From NCBI GenBank assembly GCA_018398585.1, contig JAGTTD010000010.1, positions 2,187,501 through 2,251,500 on the forward strand: a stretch of DNA of 64,000 nt. The letters are read 5' to 3'. The stretch is from Simmondsia chinensis (taxonomy: Eukaryota; Streptophyta; Magnoliopsida; Caryophyllales; Simmondsiaceae). The notes under the pieces are model-generated. The model made no database searches. It was given only the letters and a program-made list of their open reading frames with translations, and was not told where the DNA came from. Below, piece after piece: positions 1 through 12,040 of this stretch. Position numbers and translations under genes: made by a program. Positions within the stretch are counted from its first letter, which is position 1. Each line of letters begins with the position of its first letter.

Positions 1-1
1 C

Positions 2-1390
2 ATTCCTGGAGTGGAAGATGCGAGATACAAGGCACGTTTGGTAGCTAAAGACTACAGTCAGGTACAAGGTGTTGATTTTCATGATATTTTCTCACTTGTA
101 GTTAGACACACTTCGATTCGTGCATTATTGTCTTTGGTTGCCATGCATGATTTTGAACTTGAACAATTGGATGTCAAAACTGCATTCTTGCATGGTGAAC
201 TAGAAGAGATTGTCTTTATGCATCAGCCCGAGGGTTTTGTTGTTGAAGGAAAAGAAGATCATGCCTGTTTGCTTAGAAGGTCTTTATATGGTTTAAAGCA
301 ATCTCCCGGACAGTGGTATAGGAGATTTGATCAGTTCATGACAAGTCATGATTACATCAGGAGTAAGTACGACAGTTGTATGTACTTCAAAAAGACAGAT
401 TCAGGCTTTGTTTATTTGCTTTTGTATGTTGATGATATGTTAATTGCAGCACGGGATATGAAAGATATCGATGACTTGAAATCAATGCTGAAGAGTGAAT
501 TTGAAATGAAAGATCTTGGAGCAGCTAAGAAGATATTAGGCATGGAAATTCATAGAGACCGAGAAGCTGAAAAATTATACTTGTCTCCGGAGAAGTATAT
601 TGAGAAGGTTTTAGGCAGGTTTCATATGAAAGATGCTGACCCGGTTAGCACGCTCTTAGCAGCTCATTTCAGACTCTCAGCGTTAGATTCGCCTTAGACT
701 GAGGAGGACGTCAAGTACATGTCTCAGATTCCTTATTCTAGTGCAGTGGGCAGTATTATGCATGCGATGGTTTGCACGCGTCCAGATATTGCTTTTGCTG
801 TGAGCAGAGTTAGTAGGTACATGGCGAATCCGGGCAGAGAACATTGGCATGCAGTAAAGTGGATTCTCAGTTATCTTTGTGGAACCTCTGATTTGTGTTT
901 GGAATATGGGAAAAGTAAGTGCTGTTTGGTTGGGTATATAGATTATGACTATGGTGGAGACCTTGATAAGAGGAAGTCCACTTCAGGGTATGTGTTTTGT
1001 TTAGGTGACACAGCTATCAGTTGCAGAGCGTGTTTGCAGCCTGTTACAGCACAGTCTACTACCGAGGCCGAGTACATGGCAGTAACAGAAGCGTTCAAAG
1101 AAGCCGTCTGGTTGAGAGGATTGATCAGTGAAATCAGTGTTGAGCAGGGGACAGTTAAAGTTTACTGTGATAGCCAGTCCGCTATCCACCTAGCGAAAGA
1201 TCAGATGACTCATCATGACCGAACGAAACATATTGATGTGAAACATTACTTTATCAGAGATCTAATTGACGAGCAGAAGGTGGAGTTGAGAAAGATTGGG
1301 ACTGAAGATAACCCAGCTGACATGTTCACAAAAGTTCTACCTGGTAGCAAGCTCGAGCATTGCTCGAATTTAGTGGGTCTTTCAGTTTGA
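2..1390 (+). pseudogene. Ty1/copia polyprotein, reverse transcriptase-RNase H end, broken by one stop
   Basis: C-terminal part of a Ty1/copia polyprotein, open from the left window edge. Reverse transcriptase motifs are visible: VKTAFLHGELEE, YGLKQSPGQWY and the active-site YVDD in LLLYVDDMLIA. RNase H follows: an STSGYVF block, DSQSAIHLAKD, TKHIDVKHYFIRD and a C-terminal NPADMFTK. A single in-frame TAG at 695-697 splits the frame between RT and RNase H; both halves are in the same frame and no frameshift is needed. The gene ends 90 bp before a purine-rich tract and the LTR at 1481. In the family these enzymes copy element RNA to DNA in cytoplasmic particles. The stop makes this copy probably inactive in trans-independent form. 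gag, protease and integrase lie outside the window. Confidence 0.93.
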
Positions 1391-1480
1391 TGTAAGTTAG
1401 CCCCGGTTGAGGGGGCGTTTTGTGGAGAAGGTGGAGTTTGTTCTATTGTTGATGTTGATTTTTGAGCCAAGGTGGAGGTT

Positions 1481-1963
1481 TGTTAGGTATACATCTCAAA
1501 ATTACTTGGCGCATTAAGAAAAAGGCCTGTGAAGAGCCCGATCGATCGGGAATGTTACGTAAAACAAGGACGCATCCAGAGAGGCGGCCGATCAATCGGG
1601 CGCATCTATAAATACAGACGTAGGGTACGTCAGAATTTATCCAAAGTCATACGAGAGGCTTTCCCTTTGCGGCGCCGCAACCAAGAATATTGAGTGTGTG
1701 AGAGAATCATTGTAATTCGTCTTCTTCTTTTGTTCAATAATAAAAGCTCCGATCTTCGCCCGTGGTTTTCTCCCCTTTCGATTGTAAAAGGGTTTCCACG
1801 TAAATCCTTGTGTCTATTGTTTCGTTTCTCTTTTAGTCTGATTGTTTCTCATTATTGTCGTGGTATTTGATTCGATTGAGATCCGAGTATATTGTTTATT
1901 TCCGCACATAATCAAATATTATGCTAGGATAGCATATTGTTTACTTTAGAGAGCATTATAACA
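1481..1963 (+). repeat. 3' LTR of the copia element (right end approximate)
   Basis: It starts with TGTTAGG directly after a purine-rich tract (AAGGTGGAGG, 1469-1478) that fits a polypurine tract. A TATA box (TATAAATA) lies at 1607-1614 and a polyadenylation-like AATAAT at 1735-1740. A likely end is ...ATAACA at 1963; an alternative is ...GCACA near 1909. The 5' flank of the element is outside the window, so no target-site duplication can be used to fix the end. Confidence 0.7.
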
Positions 1964-2087
1964 TTAGAAAATTCGTGAAATTCGGTGTATTTTTTTCCTT
2001 TTCTTTTCACCCTTGAGGACATGGGTGTTTTGACTGGAAAAAATTGATACAAGTAAAAGAGGTATGTAATAGATATTAGTATAGTTG

Positions 2088-2335
2088 TTAGAACTAATTA
2101 GTAATTAGTAGTAAAGTAGTTAGACTAAGTTAGTTACTATTACTATAAATAACGGTGTAATTGATCATTTGAAGAACAAAAAGAGTCAAACAATCTTCTA
2201 TGCTCTCTCTCTTCTAACCCTAATCTCTCTCTCATCTCCTTCTAATCTCTTTCTTTCTCTCATCTAACTCTACTTCTTCTTCAATTTACCCTAGCCCTAA
2301 CTGTAATTCTTAGATGCAACCCTAATATTTGCATC
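2088..2335 (+). repeat. LTR-like fragment with TATA box
   Basis: It begins TGTTAGAACTAATTAG, has TATAAATA near 2143 followed by a CT-rich leader, and ends near GCATCA. The layout is like a short LTR or its remnant, but no convincing target duplication was found. It sits between the copia LTR and the first duplicated unit. Confidence 0.35.
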
Positions 2336-2489
2336 ATAATTAATTAAAAAAAGGGTAATTGCCATTACATTGATCAATTTATTTTACCAAGTACATTATT
2401 TGAAAAAAAAAGGACAGTTTGATAAAACAACCATTTTTATCGACATATTGAAATAGTTGCGGAGTTTTAGAGACACTGAAATAAGTAGA

Positions 2490-3990
2490 TCAAACTTCTT
2501 TAAAGGAGAGACCAGAACTGTGAAATTTCTCCCGTGTGAGTTCACGCAAGCGGTCAGCCATGAAAGGTGTCAAATAGTTGGTCCAGTCACCGACCTTGCC
2601 CCTTCGAAAATAGGTCTTCTTCTCAAAGAAGGGGTATATCACTCCGCTCTTGTTTGCCTCGAGTTCCTTCATGGTCTTTATGTCACACAATTTTATTATT
2701 TCTTGTATAGTACCTCCTTGTTCCTCTTCCTCTGTGAATGAAAAACCAACAAAATCTGCTAATTTTTTCAATTCTGTCACTGGATTCTCCTTTAGATCTT
2801 CATACTTCAAAAATAACACCTATTAGCAATGCATTTTTTGCTCATCAGAGTAATGATAACCGCAATGATAAAATCGAAATCAAAACAAGAACAATTATAG
2901 AGATGAGATAAAGATAATAATAATGCTTTATGTCATTACTTCCCTTTATGATTACTTGGACTAGATAATAGATAAAACACGTATTCTCAGACTCGGTAAC
3001 ACGTCACACAATTTTTTTTTAGATGGTAAAAAGGTACGACAAGCCATCAAACAAGACCCCATATTTGATGGATAGCATGTGCATACAAAAAAAAAGTAAA
3101 TAAATAAATAAATTTATTGTGACGCTAGATTTTAACTCTTGTTACGCCTAAAAGCGTATCTAGCCATCCTAGTGACACTTCCATTACTGTCGCAGTTGAC
3201 TGTATAATAAAGGCTATAAATACGCTTAAAAGTAACCTAATAGCTCATTCCTCCTAAATTGCATATGAGTCTTTGATACTTATTTGAAACGTCGCTAGCT
3301 TACCTTGCTTGGATTTTGGCGGCTTTGCTCCCAGTAACCCAAGACGTGCTCAAGAAAGGGCCCAAACGGACTAACCCCTTGGCAGAACCTCTCAAAGTAC
3401 TCGTCGAATATTGGCATCGCCACCTCACGAGAAACTGCCGCCTTAAATGTCTCCGACTCGTGCATTTCCTTGAAAAAGTGCCACCCTGACACCAACGTGT
3501 CCATTGGATTCCGAGCTATGTACACTATCTTGCACCCTAACCCAGATTCATTATCTTTTATGGACTCGGGCAATGATCCATATGGTATGTGGGTTGAGAA
3601 AATACGAGGCGGGCCCAGGGGACAATAGGAATCGAGATCGGGGTTAGGATCACGGAGGTAAATAGTGGTCTCAAGAGGGACGACGAGATCATGGGGGTGG
3701 TGGAGGAGGAGGGGCGAAGCAGAGTGGCGGTTGCGGTGGATAGTGGAGAAGAGGAGGGATTTGAGCCAGGTGGTCCCGGTTTTAGGGTTGCTGGCTATCA
3801 TTATATCGCTGGAGTGGGCTTGGAAATGGCGTTGGGCGTCGATAGCAGCCGCGACGACTGTTGACGGGTACCAAAAGCCTTCATAATTTACGAAGTTGTT
3901 CCTCCTTGGGAGCTGTTCAAGGTCCGGCACGTCGCTTCGGGAGGTGCACGGAGGTGGCGACAGCGGCGACCGTGACGTCGGTGGTGACAT
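2490..3990 (-). CDS. SOT1: cytosolic sulfotransferase, two exons, apparently intact
   Basis: Predicted PAPS-dependent sulfotransferase (Sulfotransfer_1 family), which moves a sulfonate group from PAPS to a hydroxyl on a small acceptor in the cytosol; the acceptor cannot be told from sequence. Exon 1 is 3990-3304 (229 codons), intron 3303-2820 (484 bp, GT-AG, phase 0), exon 2 2819-2490 (109 codons plus stop). The total is 338 residues, normal for plant SOTs. Motifs: 5'-phosphosulfate loop PKTGTTWLKSL (69-79), catalytic His124 in STHIPY, 3'-phosphate site YIARNPMDTLVS with Arg150 and Ser158, and the C-terminal RRGKVGDW motif (301-308). The start is ATG at 3990; an upstream ATG present in SOT3 has been lost here. 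Orientation and neighbours match SOT2. A proline/serine-rich N-terminus of about 20 residues precedes the fold. Expression is unknown. Confidence 0.92.
2820..3303 (-). other. SOT1 intron
   Basis: It splits the gene between ...NPSK and VLFLKYEDL, exactly between codons. Donor AAG|GTAAGC and acceptor TAATAG|GTG are both canonical. The same boundary is seen in SOT2, SOT3 and SOT5. The intron differs clearly from the SOT2 intron while SOT2 and SOT3 introns resemble each other. Confidence 0.88.
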
Positions 3991-5077
3991 TGGCTTCTCT
4001 GTGTCGATGGAAAATGGAAGAGGTAGACGTGTAATACCACTAATGTGTATTATTTATTTGTAAATGCATGATATTATATTGGTTAGGTGGATCACAGTAG
4101 TGCATGATTTTTTTATATTTTATTTTAGGCTGTATTTACGTTAAAAGGTTCCCCCCTCATAAGTAGTAAGAAAAACTCACAATATAAAAGCTGATATCTC
4201 ACAAAGCAACCCGAGAAACATACATAGTGCTAGAAAAAGGAAAATCACAAGAAACACGTAAACAAATTCAAGATATATACCGACTTGCTGTATCCAGAGC
4301 TAAAATCACAAAAACCCACACTAGAGCAAATATTGTACATCATCTACCCACAACAGAGGCAAAAGCACACCCAAACCATCAGGTGGCAATAAATAAACAA
4401 AAGTTCAATCAAGAAATGCATCCAACAGAACCCCATCTAAAGCCTCATTCCGAAAGCCAGGGCACCCATGGTCAGTTTGTTAATGACTTTCCTTCTGGTT
4501 CTTCTTCTCCATTTTGCCAGCAAATTTGACGAATTTTGCCATTTTCAGATTCTATTCAAACTGTGAGTTAAAATTAATGTAGTTGTCGCGTCAATTTACA
4601 AGTAACCTAATATAAATCCACTCTTTGGCACAATTTAACTTAATCCACGAGCCGATTGTTCAAAAGTACATTATTAGCCTGTAGGACTAAATTGATACAA
4701 TTTAAATTGTATAAGAAAGAAAGTGAAATAATTAAATTGATAAAATAGACAAAATACATAGACATGTAATATAAATTACCTACACTTTAATTTAAAATTT
4801 AATTTGCAAGTTGATACATGGCAAAAATTAAAAGCAAAAAGAAATTTATCATAAAATAGGACATGATTGACTGTTTCAAAATAAATTTATGAAAAAATTT
4901 GGGGCAAAAAAAAACTTAAATTATGCACGATAATAAAATATATGAAGAAAGATGGTAGAAAGTGGGACACGGTGAATAAAGATTTCTTCTAGAAGTTTAG
5001 GCCAAATCAATTAAGACCTCCTCCCTGTTCCGACTAGTCGATCACATATAGTCATTGCACAACAGTAAATTATCCAC
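3991..5077. other. SOT1 5' flank, nearly identical to SOT2 5' flank
   Basis: Non-coding as far as I can see. It matches 13580-14665 with only about one difference per hundred bases by eye. A CCAAT and an AAATAAATAA stretch lie within 90 bp upstream of the ATG on the minus strand and could be promoter parts. An open frame at 4227-4529 recurs in B but with a different stop; it has no recognisable motif and about 700 bp around it is missing in unit C. I do not call it a gene. Confidence 0.55.
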
Positions 5078-5559
5078 TGCAATAGAATGAGTGGTAGAAG
5101 AATTTTTGGAACAGATGGACCATCGGAAACCCAAACGGGCGGACCTAAAGCACAAATTTGTGCGGCTAAATTTAAACGATCATAACTTTTTATCTGTAAG
5201 GAGTTACAGGGGTCCATAACCTCTCAAAATGAAGCTATTGGACTGAATTATGCAAACCTAGATGCTTTGCCTTTGGCCCCGTCTATTTTTCCCAAATTTG
5301 GCCTCTCAAAGTGTTTTCGGGCCACTTTTATGTTTTTCGCTTAGTTTAGGGGTAGTTTTGTAATTTCGTACTTTAGGACATTTTTGTAATTTTGTATATT
5401 AGGATTTCTCTTTGTTTGCCTATAAATAGTAGCTTGGATGGTGGTATTCTTCATTCAATAACTTCAATGAAATACAAGCCCCAATTTCTATCTTCTACAG
5501 TGGATTCCGAGTTATTTTTTATTCTCAACGTGCTCTTTTTTCGTTTGCATTTCGTATCA
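5078..5559 (+). repeat. Solo LTR in unit A
   Basis: 482 bp, TGCAATAG...GTATCA, flanked by the 5-bp duplication TCCAC (5073-5077 and 5560-5564). TATAAATA at 5421-5428 is followed by AATGAAATAC-type 3' processing sequence, placing the LTR on the plus strand. Unit C has one uninterrupted TCCAC at 23855-23859 at the same place, which is an empty site. No internal retroelement sequence remains. Confidence 0.85.
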
Positions 5560-5564
5560 TCCAC

Positions 5565-6132
5565 CATCTATAGGAATTCAGCAAGTGCTTTTCAGTACCT
5601 CTCCTTCACGCTACGAAATAACTGGTTTACTATAAATCTCGTTAGTGAATTCATGCACTGTCCCCAAAAGCCAACTGATAGGTGGTCAGAGAGATTCTTC
5701 GTTGTATGAAGGGTATGGTTACTTATGGCATTTTATATCGCTCAAGTAGGGGTGCTCCTATTGCGACATATATTACTATGTATTGGGGGGTTGTTTTGAT
5801 AGTAGGCTTTTGAGTTCCATCTGAGAGGTCCTTTTTCGTCACAACTTAATTTCTTGACGGGGTAAGAAGTAGCCTATGATTTTTAAATCCAATACAAAAT
5901 TGGATTACTAGGCTTTAACTTACTGTACAAATGAGACATAATAGGTCCGTTACTTGTAACACGACATTGTGGTGCTACTTAGACATCCAGGATCTTCGAT
6001 GTCACAACATTTTAGCCGCATATCATTCATCCAACATGATCGACTCATTGTTCGACTACCCATTTCCTTAATTCACGGTAACTATCCATTTCCTTATTTT
6101 TGTTCCTCTCAATTTTGCTGTGTTAATGGGTG
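5565..6132. other. Unit A spacer between solo LTR and LINE
   Basis: Unique-looking spacer conserved in B (15154-15720) and C (23860-24425). No gene, RNA or repeat signature recognised. Confidence 0.5.
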
Positions 6133-6150
6133 TTAATTGGCACAATTACT

Positions 6151-6950
6151 ACAACAATAACAACAACATTCCCAGTGCCAAAGGTTCCCGCAAAAGCGGG
6201 GTCTGGGGGGTGGATGTACGTAGCCTTCCCCTTTCAGGTGGAAGAGAGGCTGTTTCCGAGGACCCCCAACCTTAATATCGTGTCATCATGAGAGCAGGCA
6301 TCGTGAAAGCATAAGCAAAAGCACAAAGCATAAGCACGGGGCACAACACAAAAAAAAAAAAAAAGAACCTAGCACTACAGGATATATCGAACAGAAGACA
6401 ACTACAAAGCACATAATAGGCAAATAGTACAAGGCCAATAATATGTGAGTGAACCTAAGCAAATAAACCACCCGATAAGTACGCCCCCGGGATAATTTCA
6501 GCCTAGAAACTCTCCGCTTCAGCGGCTACCCTTATTCTCGCTCTCCATTGAGCTCTATCTAAGGCCATCTCCTCCATTAGGTTTAGGTGGGTTAGGTCGT
6601 GTTGGACCGTCTCCAGTCAGCTCTTCTTTGGCCTGCCCCTCCCTCTTCTTCCTAGCGTAGTATGTCACTGTTCACATCTCCTGACTGGGGCTGTGGCTGG
6701 TCTCCTGCTAACATGTCCAAACTATTTCAAGCGTTGCTCCCTCAATTTATCCTCAATCGGGGCAACGCCCAATTTACCTCTTATAACGTTGTTTCTGACC
6801 CTATCTTTTCTTGTGTGACCACACAGCCATCGCAGCATCCTTATCTCTGCCACCTTCATCTTCTGCGTATGATGTTGCTTCATTGGGCGACACTCCGCAC
6901 CATACAACATAGCCGGTCTTACTACCGTCCTATAGTATTTTCCCATTAGC
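6151..6950 (-). mobile_element. 5'-truncated RTE-clade LINE (unit A)
   Basis: About 800 bp with its 3' end on the left, (ACA)n-like tail first. It is flanked by the 18-bp duplication ttaattggcacaattact (6133-6150 and 6951-6968). Reading on the minus strand, the C-terminal reverse-transcriptase region begins at GKYYRTVVRPAMLYGAE and runs through KMKVAEIRMLRWLCGHTRKD and KLGVAPIEDKLREQRLK. A TAG then replaces the Trp expected in LRWFGHV, and more damage follows. The 3' part (6160-6290) carries the GC-rich segment shared by RTE LINE and Au-type SINE tails. Units B and C lack it, with an intact target. Confidence 0.9.
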
Positions 6951-6968
6951 TTAATTGGCACAATTACT

Positions 6969-7984
6969 ATAACCCATATATTTGGCATGCTTAAAGATGG
7001 CAAATCCAACATGATCCGAAAGACTGACTTGAAAAACCTTTAAACCGATTTGACTCGAACCAAAGATTGGTCTTTAATTATCGAACCCCCAGTTGAAATG
7101 ACATGACTTGAAACTAATCGTAACATGTTCTTTGTCTAACCAAATAACCAATTTGACACGACCTGGTTCACCATCGACCCGAACCAACCCGACACACCAT
7201 TGATCTGAACCAACCTAACTCAAAATGATTCGAACTCTAACCCTACCCAACATGAAGCCCAAATTAACCTAATGTCATTAAATATAATGGTAATTATTGT
7301 TTGGAGTACAACTAAACTTCATAAGATATTATTAAAACACATCTATTGGTAATACAATAAATATAACAATAAAAATATAAATTATTTGAAATATAATTGA
7401 CGCTTTTATGAACATTTCGTGCTATGAAGACACCAATTAGTAGAATTATGATGCCTAGAATTTCATACAACTCGACAAGATAAACCCAAGACAACATAAA
7501 ATTTAAGTAACCCGAAAACAACTTGACCCTGAATTAATCTGACCCGAGTATAAGTAAAAACTGAAAGTTGTCCGAGCCTTACCGGGCCTGACCGAACCCA
7601 ACCTGAATTTATTGTAAACCCGAAATGACTCGAACCTAAATGAATAAAACCGAAACCGACCCAGATTACCCAATTGCCTTTCCATGCTAATGACTCTTAT
7701 ATTCTAGCTGCACATTTTATTTTCACCATTTTTCTAATTTTAACAAATACTTCAAGTTTTGTCTTATATTTTAGGGTCATTTACGTTCAAGTATTCCAAT
7801 ATTTTTAAAAATAATAAAAAGAGTCATGATTATTTTAAATTAATAAAAAAAGCCCTTAAATTTTGTCATATTAATAATAAGGTCTTCTCTTGCGTGATGA
7901 TGTCATTTTCGATAGATAGAACTGACGTGGCTTATGCTTTATATTAATGTTACAGTAAAATAATCACAACACCCTGCAATAGTT
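6969..7984. other. Degenerate GACTCGAACC-type repeat region, unit A
   Basis: 7010-7670 consists of loosely repeated words such as GACTCGAAC, CAACCCGAC and AAATGAC without a fixed period. Unit C keeps it (24480-25500); unit B has lost about 700 bp of it between roughly 17215 and 17225. No coding region supported. Confidence 0.5.
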
Positions 7985-7994
7985 TTACTCTTAT

Positions 7995-8129
7995 AAGGGA
8001 GCATACCCAATGCCTCAAGGGCTCCCGCCTACCCAGGGTCTGAAGGGGGCCGGATGGACGCAGCCTTCCCCCTTAGGGTGTTAACCTGAAAAGAGGTTAT
8101 TTTCCAGTGCACATATCCTGATACTTCTC
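7995..8129 (-). mobile_element. Truncated 5S-headed SINE copy (unit A)
   Basis: It carries the same tail as the full copy at 21623-21888 (CCAATGCCTCAAGGGCTCCC near the left end). The 5S-like part has been lost by deletion. The flanking TTACTCTTAT (7985-7994 and 8130-8139) is the target duplication, also found around the B copy. Confidence 0.75.
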
Positions 8130-10129
8130 TTACTCTTATGTTCTATTAAAAAAAAAAATGGAGATGTTGTAATATGTAGTAGAATTTGTTTAAAAATACA
8201 GTTATTAAAGGATATTTATTAAGGATTCCACGTGTGAGTCTATATTAGAATTTCACATTAGAATTGTGAGAATGAAATATTAATTTATAAGTGTAATGGG
8301 TTACTCCACCTATTACCAACTAATTTTAGGATGGAACCTTATTTGGGCTTATTTGTAGATCTCATATATTCCAACTCCATGGATCGGGTTTAAAGGCCCT
8401 GTGAAATTTAAAGTATTTTTATCATTTTATTGTAGCATTATTAATTAAAAAAAGTTGTCACTTTGACTCTGTCTATGATGTTATTCCAGACAAGAACTTA
8501 ATTGCTTTTTATTAATACGATAAAAACTTAAAATTTTTTTTATTAATTCAAAAAATTATATATATATATTTTAAAAATATTAAAATACTAAAATATAACT
8601 ACTTTAATATTTTAATCACTAGCCAGCCTCACCACGTGAAGGATGCATTAAATGTCACAAATCTCTATGTATTATTCCATCCGTAAAAAAAAAGTATTAG
8701 AGCTTCAGGGTTTTTTTTTTATTTGAAACGTACAAAAACGTTTTGTTTTTTAGCACAAGTGCAAAAACGTTTTTTTAAAGATGGTAAAGAGATTTAATAT
8801 ACAAATTTAAAACACCAATGTATCTTATTGTATATATTAAAATATTATAATATTTAAAAGAAAATCCTTCTTTTCAAGTTGGTAAGGAGGGGTAAGGGTC
8901 GCAACCATTGAGATCGATTCCGGATAACTTCTCCTTTTTCATATTTTACATTTTTACATTGATAATGTAGTTCTTCCCTAGAAAGGGAGAACAACTAAAA
9001 CTCGCGAAAGCACGATGAGCTTTGAATATAAGATCTCTTGCATAGAGAGTAATGCAAATCGGTTTAAATATTTGAACTACAGCTTCAAATGTTGATGATG
9101 CATGGAGGGAAGGATAAGGTTTCTCTAACCTATTGATTGTACCCAACGATGTTGGATTGAGAGGGAACGGATAAAACTCATTAATTTTGCGAATATCAGA
9201 GCAATAACCTAAAGCGAAGTTATGTAATTTTATTAAACTCTTTCAAAATAAAATTACAAACATCAACTCAAAATACAAAATCATATAAGTAATTAAAAAT
9301 CCTAATTAATTATAAGAATACTCCTACTGCTACCTAACCTGGTTACAATTCTAACCATTCTCAAGTTGTTTTTTCTCCGTTTTTTTGTCTCAATTGGGTT
9401 ATTTTTGTCTCTATTTGATTCAGCAAGTTCCTTTTTTTTTTTTAACAATGATCTTATATAAAGAGTTAAAAGACAAATTACGGTACCGCTAGATTTAGCA
9501 AAGCTCCCTTATTTTTATTTACCTATAAGCTACTAATATAAGCACAACAAAAATTCAACAAGAAAATAAATAACAAATATACAAATTCACGTAGTTTAGC
9601 CAAAATTTCCTATTTCCACGGAGTCGGAGGGAGAATTTTATTGCTTTAAAAATGTTACAGAGTGTTTTCTTTAAGTCGCTGTACTCTCTCAAACCCTAAA
9701 ATCGGGTATATATAGGCGTACATAGAAAATTCTAGATTTTGAGCTGAAGTCACCAATATGCAATTGAACCTCGATCCAGGTTAAAATCTGATCCTCCATT
9801 TCATCGGACTTGGCCATAACAATATAAAATTAAGTGCTTGAAATTAGTGACCTCTCCATGGGAATTTGGTCGGGTGGCAGGTGGGTTCAGGATTGTATAC
9901 AGATGCTTTTTTCTTTAATATTTTGAGATTAATTAGTGACACAAATAAAATTAATAATCAACCAAAAATATTGAATATTTACTGTATATATATATTTTTT
10001 TTAACAATGTATATAATAAGGACGTCATATGGGCTGCCCCCTTAAAAATCGGATTGGATCCTAGGTCACGGCTACTACTGTTTAAAACCTTTTACTAGCT
10101 GAGTGGGTTGACACTTTCATGTTACTTTT

Positions 10130-10680
10130 TGATGCAGCCACAAAAGGCCTTTGACAGGTTAAGCTGGTCAAGACGGGCGATCTAGGAATAGGCGGGATGA
10201 GGACGCCAAGGTCAGATAGAAAGATGTTGCCTCGGGTCCGAGATTGACGGATTCCTTGGCGGGATACACGATTGGCGGATACACAGCTGGCAGAAACAGA
10301 TATGCGGAGCTGGAAGACGCGGAAATATCTTCACGGTCATGATGGTTACGGCAAGAGAAGGGTTGGCGGCATGACTGGGACACGAGCTGATGACATACGC
10401 GGTGGTTAGGAGGATGAGTTTGATTAGGATTTGTTTATCAGTTTTATCTCTTAGCATTTAAGTAGTTGTCTCTAGTGTTATATTTATCTTTTAGTATTTT
10501 TATTTATCTCTTAGAGTTTGACTTAAAGTAAATTAATTCCTTTATAAATCTAAGAGAAACCTAGGGATTTTAATTAACTAATTTTCCAGATTTTTTTACT
10601 TCAATTTTGAGCCTCTTTATCAGGTTGTGAGATTAGAATGTTTATTTTCCCTTTTTGCGTTATTTGCAATTAATAAAATT
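10130..10680 (+). repeat. Possible decayed LTR, shared by A and B
   Basis: It has a GC-richer 5' part (10150-10400), then TATAAATC near 10541 with a leader resembling LTR R-U5, and recurs at 19870-20420 in B. I found no clear ends or target duplication. Long minus-strand open frames in it (10212-10457; 19862-20206 in B) differ in frame and lack motifs, so they are not called genes. Confidence 0.25.
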
Positions 10681-10731
10681 AAGGAAAGGCTGTCAAACCT
10701 TCCCGTTTTCCCTAAATTTTTACTTACGCGT

Positions 10732-10821
10732 TGCATCACTTTTGTGTGATACAATTACTTTTATCATATATTACTTTGCATCACTTTTGTATGATACAAT
10801 TACTTTTATCATATATTACTT
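10732..10821 (+). repeat. 45-bp direct duplication
   Basis: Two adjacent copies (10732-10776 and 10777-10821) of a segment starting TGCATCACTTTTGT, one base apart in sequence. Unit B has a single copy near 20482. It is a unit-A-specific slip or unequal exchange. Confidence 0.9.
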
Positions 10822-12040
10822 TTATACGTATTGGGTCAGACCTCGCTCCCATCGATGTGTCTATTTTTGTAGCACAACTCTTGTCACTAATTATCAAATA
10901 AACATACATAAGGCTCGTGGGTGAGCCATTTGGGCAAAGTATCTACAAATTCCATATTCGGCACAAAATAAAGATAAACACTAACTTAAATGCCGGAGGA
11001 ACTTATGAAGTTATAGTTCGTCACTTTATCTTAACCACTACACCAATTTTAGTTCTGTCAAGAAGCTAATTATCTTAAAAGTTTAAACTGATGGGTAAAA
11101 TGACATGAACGGTTTATACTTTAATATGTCCCCCTTACGGGAATGCACATTCAGCTTGAAACCTAGATGTTGAACATGTTAGCTCCATACGTTTTGCTAA
11201 ATTTATATTAATATTAAGGGTAGAAGTATTGAAATTCGAACTTATAATCCTTTGATTAACAAGGCCCTGATATCATAATTAAAAAGATAACTATCACATA
11301 AATAATCATTTGATAATGATAATAGTACATAAAATTCAACTTTTGATATTACACAAAAATTAAAAATTTTAAAGGGTTTTTTTTTACTGAAAACTAACTA
11401 AATTTTAGGTGCGGTTTTAAAAAATAATCTAAATTTTTTAATTTTTAAAGAGACACATAAACTTTTCAAAATTTTCAATATCACACCTTAATATTAACAC
11501 CATTAACATCCATTAGTTTTTGTTAAAATGAACTTTTGAAAAAAAAAATTAAAAATTGATTTTACATTTATAATAATTATAAAATACTTCAAAAACATAT
11601 TGAAATATCTAATTTTTTAAATAGCTAAAAGATAATTTTGATATTTTAAAATAAATATTTTTAAATGTAATATCCTCAAAAACTAACGGATGTTACATGC
11701 GTTATATTAAGGTATAATATTAAAAAATTTTTGAAAGTATAATTTTTAAAAATAGAAATTTTTTTTTTTTTGCCTAAAATTAGCAATTTTTATTTTGAAA
11801 AAAAACCCCTATTTTAAACTTCAAACATAGGTCGTTGATCAAAAAAAAAAAAAAAGAAACCTCATACATAGGTCACACTGTTTTACAAACCAAGGTAATT
11901 GCCATTACATTGACTCTATTTTACCACGCATGTTACTTTAAAAAAAAATAAGGACAATTGATGAAAAAAACTATTTTCATTTTTTTTTCATCGACATATT
12001 GAAATAGTTGCAGAGTTTTAAAGACACTGAAATAAGAAGA

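Larger units (their letters stand above)
2341..11885. repeat. Duplicated unit A of a three-copy tandem array
   Basis: About 9.5 kb, aligned by eye with units B and C in the same order: SOT 3' flank, SOT gene on the minus strand, 5' flank, then a long AT-rich distal part. The shared start contains GGTAATTGCCATTACATTGA. A private RTE LINE lies at 6151-6950. A solo LTR (5078-5559) and a truncated SINE (7995-8129) are shared with B only. The distal part (8.1-11.9 kb) has no gene I recognise; short open frames there (for example 8946-9146 and 10212-10457) recur in B but show no family motif. Confidence 0.9.

Noticed and set aside
4227..4529. Open frame of 100 codons upstream of SOT1, recurring at 13816-14160
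   Set aside because: The recurrence is explained by the recent duplication; frame ends differ, no motif, and unit C lacks the region.
8946..9146. Small open frame also present in B (18722-18904) and C (26833-27015)
   Set aside because: Similarity follows from the tandem units. Divergence in C changes residues freely and no family is recognisable. Worth a protein search but not called.
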